A DNA stretch of 64,000 nt, from NCBI GenBank assembly GCA_029204225.1, contig CM055111.1, positions 21,666,507 to 21,730,506 of the forward strand, written 5' to 3'. Numbering within the stretch: position 1 is the first letter of the stretch; every line of letters starts with the position of its first letter. The notes under the pieces are model-generated. The model was not told the origin of the DNA, made no database searches, and saw only the letters and a program-made list of their open reading frames with translations. The DNA is from Diphasiastrum complanatum (lineage: Eukaryota > Streptophyta > Lycopodiopsida > Lycopodiales > Lycopodiaceae). Below are positions 56,430 to 64,000 of this stretch, piece by piece. Made by a program: the position numbers and the translations under genes.

Positions 56430-56770
56430 ATCCATTCTGCAAGATGCATACTCATTATGGCGTTTCAGCTCACGTATGATCCGTTTAGGTAGACCTGACA
56501 AAAATCACATAATCATGGCATTTTTGTTAATTAGCTCAGGTTTGCACTCAGATCTGAGGTGTTTCACCCTTTCAATGTAATCTCGAACCATTTTCCGCTT
56601 TCCCATTTTAATTTTACTTAAAAGTAGGAAAGGGTCTTCCATACAACTTTCGAGGTTTGAATCGTGTGATAAGGGCTCTTTTAACAACCTCCCAATTTCA
56701 TCTTGATTATAGTATCAATCTTGTGCTGTGCCTGTTAAGGCCATAGGAAACAACTTAAGTTTATCTTGGG
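56430..56770 (-). pseudogene. Ty3-gypsy gag, distal part (unit 3)
   Basis: Minus-strand gag from about KLKLFPMALTG onward, including the shared TGA (56715-56717) and MVRDYIERVKHLRSEC. Its upstream part is separated by a copia insert; about 115 bases are present again at 56971-57099. Confidence 0.7.
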
Positions 56771-56970
56771 GAAAAGCTTTAAGTAAAGAAAAGTTTGAAA
56801 CTTTTAGAGCGAAACTTGGCTTAGGCCAGATCATGTAAAAAGTCTTTACATGTAATGCTATCATGGAGGTATGTTCCATGAATAGAGTATACTCTAAAAT
56901 AAGAAGTGACGTTGATCATTGAGGGAGAGAGTTAAAATAGCAATGATCAACTTATACAATGCTTTCTTAC
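56771..56970 (+). mobile_element. Copia 3' end piece inside gypsy gag
   Basis: About 200 bases from the end of RNase H (ALSKEKFETFRAKLGLGQ), the polypurine tract GAGGGAGAGA and the first bases of LTR-b. It breaks off mid-LTR with no terminal structure, so it is not a clean insertion. Confidence 0.7.
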
Positions 56971-57264
56971 TTGAATCGTGTGATAAGGGCTCTTTTAACA
57001 GCCTCCCAATCTGTACGCTCAGTTTCATCTTGATTATAGTATCAATCTTGTGTTGCGCCTGTTAAGGCCATAGGAAACAACTTAAGTTTATCTTGGGAAA
57101 AAACTCTCTCCATAGACTTCACAGGATTCAGCATAGATCTGAGGAAATCTAACTGGATCTGTTAATCCATTATATTTGGGTAGATCCAAACGGGGTGCTC
57201 TTCTAACAATAATTGGATTGACTTCCTAAGGAGCACTTCCAGGAGCAGCTCCAAAGACGGCCAT
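56971..57264 (-). pseudogene. Ty3-gypsy gag, proximal part (unit 3)
   Basis: Starts ATG at 57264 and repeats the region already present at 56657-56770, with its own copy of the shared TGA (57042-57044). It keeps the roughly 30 bases lost in unit 2. Confidence 0.7.
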
Positions 57265-57677
57265 TTTAACAAATTCAAATCAAGCAGACAATGAAATTGG
57301 ATCTAGATTTTTCAATCAAAACTTTCTCAGATCAAATTTGCTAGATCTATTCTACTTTCAAGAATCTGACTCTATATCGTGAAAAAGATTTTGAAATTCA
57401 ATCAATTGATACTTCTCAAAAAAAGTATTAGATTTGACCTAAATTTTGATAGAGACTTGATCTGGAAAATCAAAACCTAAAAATAGTACTGCCAAAGGTT
57501 CCCTAAGTGAAGATTGGCTCGACGAAGGTTCAACAATGCTATTTTGAGAAAAAAATCTCTGATCAAATTTTTTGACAATTTCTATGGAAATAACCTTCGC
57601 TGACCTCTCAGATGCAAGATTTGACACAGATAAAACAATGGGAAACCGGATGAAGGTTTCTGACACAAGAAAATACA
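57265..57677 (-). mobile_element. Ty3-gypsy leader, minus strand (unit 3)
   Basis: Shortened counterpart of 43917-44974; joined at about 57678 to the copia 3' end, with RNase H missing. Confidence 0.55.
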
Positions 57678-57726
57678 GTTTTCATGAATAGAGTATACTC
57701 TAAAATAAGAAGTGACGTTGATCATT

Positions 57727-57737
57727 GAGGGAGAGAG
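57727..57737 (+). promoter_or_regulatory. Polypurine tract before LTR-b (unit 3)
   Basis: GAGGGAGAGAG directly before the LTR-b start. Confidence 0.6.
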
Positions 57738-58570
57738 TTAAAATAGCAATGATCAACTTATACAATGCTTTCTTAGTTCTAGAGTTATCCGGCCATCTTG
57801 CTTTTACGAGCCCTTTGAGTGTTTTTCAAGGAACTCATCTTTGTACTTACGAAGATAGTGGAATATACAGTTTTAAGAGAGCAATTTTGTGTTCTTGTTG
57901 CACTTGACTTTGTGCTGTGGTGATTGATCTGGTCGGGTGTTTTCAATTGTGTTTTCTTAACTAATATGAGGCCAAAACTCATTTTAGACTTAGAGGTAAA
58001 CTTTTTGAAGTTATATTAGTTTAAAATACATTCAATAAACACTTTTTGAAAGTGTGGGAAAGTTGGTAGTCAAGTTTGGGAGAGATTCAAATTTGAACTT
58101 TGGGTACATTGAATCTAGTCCCAAAAATAGTAGGGTTCACATTTTGGAGGGAAAGCCAAGTGGCCAAATAGGCTTTGGACACTCTATAAAGGATGTAACT
58201 CATGCACAGACACATATTCTCTCTTCTCTCTCTCATTTCATCATTATACATGGTTCTCTTTGGGTTCTACTACTCATTGGTGCACTCTCATGTTATCTTG
58301 CAATTCTATGTGTAGAATGATCATTTATTGTTATTTTCGGTTTCACACATGTTAAATACAATAGGGTGCTATAATTATAGTAGGGTACTGTAATTGTATG
58401 GGCAAAAACTATTTTTTATGTTTTGCTTCATGTTTGATCAGTATCTCTTAGACTTTGCATCTCATTTTGTATGTAGATGCTGATTTTTCTACATTGGCAG
58501 GATTGTTGGTTTATTGTAACCAAAGATCAGGGACATGGATTATATCTTGAATGATCTGAAATCCTTGACA
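57738..58570 (+). mobile_element. LTR-b, unit 3
   Basis: Full-length like unit 1, with TATAAAG at 58185-58191 and the end TCCTTGACA. It abuts LTR-c (minus). Confidence 0.7.
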
Positions 58571-58660
58571 TATTCTACACACACGATTTCAAGATATCAC
58601 CAAACTAGTGCACCAATGGATAGATGAACCCAAGAGAACTCATGTATGAGCATGAAATGA

Positions 58661-58745
<85 letters not shown>

Positions 58746-58750
58746 AAGAA

Positions 58751-58815
<65 letters not shown>

Positions 58816-59119
58816 TTCTCTTCCCACATGTGTATAGCTATATATAACAGGTCCATGTCTCATTAATGATCTTGGTTTTCCTCCATATCAAAAACCCTAC
58901 AATTAATGTGGACTAGATTCAATGTCTCCGACATTCAAATTTGAATCCAAAAAACTTGAGCTCCTACATTTTTCCTCACTTTCTAAAAGTGGTAATTCAA
59001 AAGCATTTGAACTAAAAGAACTTTTAAATGACTATCTCTAAGTCTAATATGTGAATTGGCCTCAATTGCCAAATAAACAAATATGACCAAAATAGCAAAC
59101 TAGTTGACAATTTCTCACA
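58571..59119 (-). mobile_element. LTR-c (minus), unit 3
   Basis: As 46466-46882, enlarged by a GA tract. TATA on the minus strand at 58838-58846. Confidence 0.65.
58664..58812. repeat. (GA)n microsatellite, expanded
   Basis: About 149 bases of GA dinucleotides with a few AAAGA interruptions, just downstream of the LTR-c TATA (minus sense). Other copies have only 18-22 bases. Long open Ser-Leu or Arg-Glu frames here are products of the repeat. Confidence 0.95.
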
Positions 59120-59423
59120 TAATCTGCTAAGGAGGTCTATTAGGTGTTTTACTGCAATATGTAACCAGAGTTGTAAAAAAACTTGCAAAAGGAGACAAGT
59201 GTCGGAGAGAGAGAGAGAGAAACTGGCAATGAAAGCACCAAAATAAATAATGGAATTGGGCAAGTTTCGACAAGCCTTATATAAGCCCTAAGCCTCCCTA
59301 TTCATGTGCCCATGCAAATCTAAAACTCCCTAAAAGTGCTTTCCATTTTTATTGATACTCTACACATGCATTAGCAAACCTAAACCATATATTAGCTACA
59401 ATAATTGTGTTTGGGCCCTCACA
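59120..59423 (-). mobile_element. LTR-f (candidate), unit 3
   Basis: Counterpart of 46883-47184; ends at CCCTCACA. The following 100 bases (59424-59522) are spacer before the joint to unit 4. Confidence 0.4.
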
Positions 59424-59522
59424 AGGTTATTAATTACATTACTAGCCTCTTCCATAATAATATCAAATGCTAGAGTACCATGTATCCAAGTCTAGGATTA
59501 TACCAAATCCTATATATAGGAC

Positions 59523-59912
59523 ATGGTGGATGGTGATGATGAAGGACCTTCATCAAGTCAAAAGCCAAGGAGGACATCAAGGCAAATGCAAACACCTTCA
59601 AGGCTCACATATGATGAGAAGGGTAAGCAAGTGGAAGTGACTCATTTTGCTTTTCTCACATGTTTTGATGATTCTTCTTGTGTAGATGATGCTATGCAAG
59701 TGGATGGACGTTTTCATGATTTTACATCAAGTAATGGATCTGGAAAACAAAGTTTGTTCAATGACTTTTATGGTCAAGTTGATGATCAAGAGGTTGATCT
59801 CAACGGGGCTTCAGCAAGACAAAAGGTAACGTGGCAATTTGGAGCTATCAAGAGCATCAAAGGAGAGTCAATTGGCAAAGATGTTTTGGATCTATTTTTG
59901 CAGGTGTTTTAA
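59523..59912 (+). pseudogene. Copia integrase-RT linker, unit 4
   Basis: DGDDEGPSSSQKPRRTSRQM and PSRLTYDEKGKQVEVTHF, continuing in one open frame through FNDFYGQVDDQEVDLNG to VLDLFLQVF and a stop. No integrase core precedes it and no RT follows. The longest uninterrupted version of this tail in the window. Confidence 0.65.
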
Positions 59913-60417
59913 GACTCAAGTAAGTTCAAAGGAGCAGCAATCAAGTGTTGTTCAAGTTTACTTTGCTTGTTCTATTTCGTGTATGAGCAATTTCATGTGA
60001 ATGTGTGCAAATTGTCAAGATATGGTGAAACTAGCTACATTGTTTTGCATCATATTGATGTTGTACTAGAAATCTTGGCTGGCTTTGCTGATGAAAATGA
60101 AACTTTTGTATCACTCATTCATGATCAAGTCATCAAGTGATGATGACATCTTCTGGCAAGATGGAGATGAAGGTGCATTCATGGAGTTTTATGGTGGAGA
60201 CATATCAAGAAAGGACAAAGATGGAGGAGACAAGCAAGCAAGTGGTCATCACAGACATTATATTGTTTGGTTGCTATTAGTTTCCAAAGAGTTCAAAGTT
60301 GGAAGCATGGTGGAATCATTTCATTTCAATTCTATTTGGTTCTTTATGTTCTAGTTATATCTTGATGTATAAAATTGATGTAAGAAATAGTGAAGCATCC
60401 AATATGGACACTATTCT
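59913..60417 (+). mobile_element. 3' non-coding tail of RT-less element, unit 4
   Basis: As 84-685, with a few bases lost near 60060. Ends ACACTATTCTCCT. Confidence 0.55.
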
Positions 60418-60475
60418 CCTACATTTTCTCTCACTTTCTAGAAGTGGTAATTAACTCAAAAACATTTGAAATAAA
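60418..60475 (-). mobile_element. Inverted LTR-c piece
   Basis: About 58 bases matching the LTR-c start region in reverse (CACTTTCTAGAAGTGGTAAT), directly before the plus-strand LTR-c body. Confidence 0.6.
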
Positions 60476-60976
60476 ATGAATGTTGGAGACATTGAATCTA
60501 GTCCACATTAATTGTAGGGTTTTTGATATGGAGGGAAACCAAGATCATTAATGAGACATGGACCTGATATATATAGCTATATACATGTGGGAAGATAAGT
60601 ATTCTCTCTCTCTCTCTCTCTCATTTCATGCTTATACCTTAGTTCTCTTGGGGTCATGCTTATACATGAGTTCTCTTGGGTTCATCTATCCATCGATGCA
60701 CTAATTTGGTGATATCTTGAAATCTTGTGTGTAGAATGCATTGTTTAGTTGATATTCGGATCCGCACGTGTGAAATATAGTAGCTTACTATTTTTGTATA
60801 GACAACAACTTCATCTTATCATAAGTTTGATGTTTGATCAAGTTCTTATTAAGTTTGCATCTCTTTCATTAAGTAGATGTTGATTTTCTACATTGCCAAT
60901 GGTGTAAATTGTGTTGTCTTCCATAAGCAAAGATCAAGAGATTAGGTTGGATTTTAATGATTCATATTTTTTCACA
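60476..60976 (+). mobile_element. LTR-c, longest copy (unit 4)
   Basis: Contains the body that units 1-3 have lost from the tail position: ATGTTGGAGACATTGAATC, TATA at 60568-60576, a CT run (60603-60622), a duplicated TTATAC..GAGTTCTCTTGGG segment and the end TTCACA. Confidence 0.65.
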
Positions 60977-61678
60977 GATTAATCAATATCTTTTGAAGTT
61001 GTCCATGAAGTTAGAGCAAAGACTTTAGAGAATTGAGGGTGTAGGAAGGCCTGAAAAGGCTAAAAATTGTTTTTTGAAAGGGTCCTTGGGGGATTTATGG
61101 CTAGAAATCCACAAGAGGATTATGCATGAAGTCAATCCATCTTTATTTATACTCCTCTTGGCCATCCCAACAAGCTATCAGGCCTGTAAATTGGTGATCA
61201 GAGGCTTGTGTTCCATCTCTATGAAGTTTATCGCTAAAGCACCCTCCCACAAGTTGAAAAATCTTCATTCTCAGCCCATACTACATCCCTTGACTTGAGT
61301 GAAGGCTTCACGGAAGTCTAATAGACCTTTTAAGACTGTTGGTAATGTCTCTTTGGGTGCTAGGTTGGTATTTGGTTGATTCCGCATGAAACCTCTCTTT
61401 GAAAGTACGTCCTACTACATATTTTATGTGGCTCTGTTCTCACACGTGTGAAGCTGAGGTCGTAGGTGACATGTCAAGCTTCTCAGTCACTTGGTCTCTC
61501 TTTGTATTGTGATTTATAGGTGCATTGTAGCTCAAGTTATGTCTGTTTGAAATTTTGGCAATTTTGTGAGTAAACTTTTAAAAAAGCGTAAATATTCTTA
61601 TTGCATGTTTGTATTTTCCCTAATTTTATGTACTATACTTGTGGAAATTTTTTGCATGGTGATTTTGCTGAAGTTTTT
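60977..61678. other. Spacer, no gene recognised (unit 4)
   Basis: Counterpart of 831-1524 with a 15-base insertion at about 61438 (CTCACACGTGTGAAG). Confidence 0.4.
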
Positions 61679-62359
61679 TGTGAAAAATAGCCTATTTTGG
61701 CAAATCTAGCCATGTAGAACTTTGCAAATATTGTGTATAATTGGGTTCCACACATGGAAGGCCAAGATGCCACGTGGAAACCCACTCCTAATGTAGGTTA
61801 GGTCAATTCAAGAGAGTTGGTCATGTCTATTTGGTGGTCATCCCTAACTTATAGGACCTACACCTAAGTCTAAGGTGAAAATTTGACCAACTAGCTACCT
61901 ACCAAACATAAGTCTAGGATCTAGGTTTCATTTTAGGGCAAGAATGGGTGAGTTAAATTCCTTATTACATGCTGGAAATCCACCTAACTTCAAGAAGGAA
62001 GTCGAATTTGCTATGTATTCCAAGCTCCCATAGTGAGAAGATAGAATATTTTTGGAGCTCATTGGCAATCTCAAGCTAGTTCACTATGTACATTGAGTTT
62101 TTGTGATCCAAATGAAACCAAATCAATTTCTACTTGTTTCTCAGGTTGAAGGCCGTACTACAGCCTGTAGTACACATGTGTGAGACCGGATTTCCATGTT
62201 GATCAATGCTTTTGATTGTTAATGCTTGTTGTTTGTCAAATTGCCAATCTAGATCAACTTTTTTGTGTCTATCTTTTTGATATATTGTTAAGCAAGCATC
62301 CAATCACTCTTGTGGATCTTTTGTAGATCCATTTATGGTCCTAAAGTATAGTACTTTCA
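61679..62359 (+). mobile_element. LTR-d, unit 4
   Basis: As 1525-2196, with the G-box at 61770-61777 and the hairpin at 62155-62173 intact. Confidence 0.5.
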
Positions 62360-62361
62360 CA

Positions 62362-62373
62362 TGGTATCAGAGC
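62362..62373 (+). promoter_or_regulatory. Primer binding site (LTR-d), unit 4
   Basis: TGGTATCAGAGC followed by C, a 13-base match to the initiator-Met complement and the best in the LTR-d family here. Confidence 0.85.
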
Positions 62374-63160
62374 CAAGTACAAGAGGATAAGCCATTTATC
62401 AAAAGCAAATCCATTTTTAGCAAGTTTTGGTGCTAAAAACTAGTGAGAGGGCAAGCTAGAATTTTGATTTTGGTGAGGAGATTTGATCCCAAAATTCGTA
62501 GGGGTCCAAATCCATACTGTCCACGTGTGGGCACCTCTGAACCTGCATTTAATGCATGGTATTCATTTGATCCACAGAAATTCAATTTGTGAGCTTTTGA
62601 TGTAATTTTTGGTGGAAATCTTAAGATAAGCTACCAAGATTGAGTGCCATTGATTAGATTTGACTTAGGGTCATGAGATCTAATTAATCTAGGCTGAAGT
62701 CAGGTCCTCTAAACTTGTTTTACAGGTCTTGAAAGTACATCAAAAAGTGTGAAGGATAGTTAGTCATGTTATTGTCCAAAAATAGCCAAAATTGGCAAGA
62801 TTTGATTGTAAGTAGATTTCACATCATCTTATCTTCATTCCAACTTTGTGAGGGAGTGTTAGAACTGATATTATAAGTCCATTTGTTGGATTAGATATCT
62901 AATTTGAGTGAGACACTACAAGAAAGAGACCTTAGTGAGTTTCTAGAGACAATAAAATCCATTTATTGGCAAGATTTGATTAAAAGTAGTTTTCACTTCA
63001 TCTTATTTTTATTCCGGATTTGTGAGGGAGTGATAGAAATGTGATTATAAGTCCATTTGTTGGACTAGAAATCAAATTTGAGTGAAACACTGCAAGTGTG
63101 AGACCTTTGTGAGTTTCAAGTCAATCAGATCTATTTCTTGTTTTAGAAGTCACTAGTAAG
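62374..63160 (+). mobile_element. LTR-d element leader, full length (unit 4)
   Basis: Leader with both copies of the 174-base-step duplication (62791 and 62960 regions), slightly fuller than in unit 3. Confidence 0.6.
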
Positions 63161-64000
63161 ATGAGATCTGCTGGAGCATACCTTCTAGAAGCTAGTGAGA
63201 GATTGAATTCTACAAATTATGCTGTTTGGAAGGTTAGGATGGAGTCACTTTTGGTGCTCCAAGACCTTTATGAGTTCTTGATTGAAGATGAAGATGAACC
63301 TCTAGGTGCACATGAGTTAGCTAGATACAAGAAGAGATCTTGGCTTGCACTTAATTGTGTGAAAATGAATGATTTCTTGAGAGAAGTATCAGCATGAGTG
63401 CTAAAGAGGGTTGGGAGTCTTTAAAATCAATCTATGAATTTAGTAACACTTCGAGGGTTCTAATGCTTAGGAATCAGATTTTGCAAAGCATGAGGAGAAG
63501 TGAGGAGAGTGCACAAGATTATGTACTCAGAAACAAGTCTCTAAATAGGGAGTTGGCTTCCATTGGAGAGAAGATTCATGATGGAGAGCTTGTACAAATT
63601 GTCCTGAATGGTCTAGGAGATGACTCTGCAAATTTGGTCCAAAGTTTTGCCTTCCAAGACACTTTGCCAACTATAGAAAAACTTCATAGTTTATTAGTGG
63701 CTGAAGAGTGTAGGATTCTCCATGTAAAATCTAGGATGAGTTCCTTGTCTTTCCAGGATGGTGATGAGAAAGCCAATTTCTCATTCAAGGGCAAAAAGAA
63801 GAACAATGGAAAGAAGAAGCATCCAAAGGAGGCTAAAGAAGAGGATGATGCATCAAGCTCAAAGGACAAGTCAAAACAAAAATGCTTCTTTTGTGGAAAG
63901 AAGGGGGATTATGCATCCGAATGCTACAAGGGGCTAAGAGCAAAAGAGGAGGAGGACAAACAAGGGAACCTTGCATATGAAGAGGATGGAGATGAGGAGA
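63161..64000 (+). pseudogene. Ty1-copia gag, one frameshift, continues off window
   Basis: N-terminal frame 63161-63397: ATG, then SAGAYLLEASERLNSTNYAV with W-x-VRMESLL. One base is missing at SLREVSA, as in unit 3. From ATG 63394 a second frame stays open for 202 codons to the window edge: SAKEGWESLKSIYE, VLRNKSLNRELASIGEKI, VQIVLNGLGDDSANLVQSF, a Lys-rich linker, the knuckle CFFCGKKGDYASEC (Asp at 63907-63909 replaces the zinc-binding His) and an acidic tail. UBN2 is complete, unlike unit 3. Whether pol follows lies outside the window. Confidence 0.8.

Larger units (their letters stand above)
50227..59522 (+). repeat. Composite tandem array, unit 3 (internally deleted)
   Basis: This is a shortened copy. 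The copia 3' tail is present twice in tandem (50213-51600). LTR-d is reduced to its last bases (52115-52135). The block corresponding to 30489-40690 of unit 2 (minus-strand copia, minisatellite, GRP94, Helitron, protease) is absent and replaced by a copia leader and gag (52148-53565). From 53566 to about 59520 it follows unit 2 positions 40690-47300 in the same orientation, with local deletions. It then joins directly to the integrase-linker region at 59523. Confidence 0.8.
59523..64000 (+). repeat. Composite tandem array, unit 4 (start, runs off window)
   Basis: It begins with the integrase-RT linker of the RT-less copia element, joined in a short ATGG overlap to the end of unit 3, and then repeats the 3' tail, LTR-c, spacer, LTR-d, primer site, leader and gag. 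It has the longest LTR-c of the array (60476-60976) and the only LTR-d primer site with the canonical GAGCC ending. The composite presumably continues to the right of the window. Confidence 0.8.

Noticed and set aside
58597-58863. Long Ser-Leu or Arg-Glu open frames
   Set aside because: They are translations of the GA microsatellite and have no other coding signal.
1-64000. A new defence or biosynthetic system
   Set aside because: Every recognisable frame is a retrotransposon, Helitron or broken host-gene fragment, with no conserved operon-like or clustered set of intact genes.

Overview
The window is a repeat-rich, AT-rich stretch of a land-plant nuclear genome. The plant assignment rests on Ty1-copia elements primed by initiator-Met tRNA, a Ty3-gypsy element with a tRNA-Asp-type primer site, a nepenthesin-type aspartic protease with a plant cysteine-rich insert, a GRP94-like HSP90 fragment, and a TTTAGGG telomere-type repeat. 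I cannot name the species. The repeat load fits a large genome, such as a fern, lycophyte or gymnosperm. I see no intact protein-coding gene, tRNA, rRNA or CRISPR. Every coding segment is a decayed transposon piece or a broken host-gene copy.

The main structure is a tandem array of one composite block. Unit 1 spans about 1-27839, unit 2 27840-50226, unit 3 50227-59522, and unit 4 starts in 59523-59744 and runs off the window. The full order, read best from unit 2, is: 3' tail of a reverse-transcriptase-less copia element with an LTR remnant; a second copia LTR (LTR-d), primer site and leader; a minus-strand copia gag-to-integrase pseudogene; a minisatellite; a GRP94 fragment; AT-rich spacer; a Helitron Rep-domain pseudogene; a minus-strand aspartic protease pseudogene and its upstream flank; a copia gag-protease pseudogene; a minus-strand copia RT pseudogene broken by a gypsy LTR; gypsy leader and gag pieces in both orientations; a copia RNase H with LTR-b; head-to-head LTR-c and LTR-f; more copia linker and LTR-e; then a copia protease-integrase pseudogene that runs into the next unit.

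Units share many lesions: the same stops and frameshifts in integrase, RT, gypsy gag and zinc knuckles. The block had therefore decayed before it was multiplied. Each unit then changed on its own. Unit 1 carries a 5.6-kb inversion, an inverted rearrangement of the protease gene, and about 4 kb of Helitron and copia sequence missing from unit 2. Unit 2 has the collinear protease, spoiled by one single-base frameshift. Unit 3 has lost about 10 kb, gained a different gag and an 18-base telomere-like insert, and carries an expanded GA tract. Unit 4 keeps the longest LTR-c and a gag frame open to the window edge.

No genes here work together as a pathway. The interest lies in the architecture: a segmentally amplified, gene-trapping nest of retroelements in which successive break-repair events can be ordered. 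Identity between units was judged by eye, and an assembly artefact (for example collapsed or stitched haplotypes) cannot be excluded from sequence alone.
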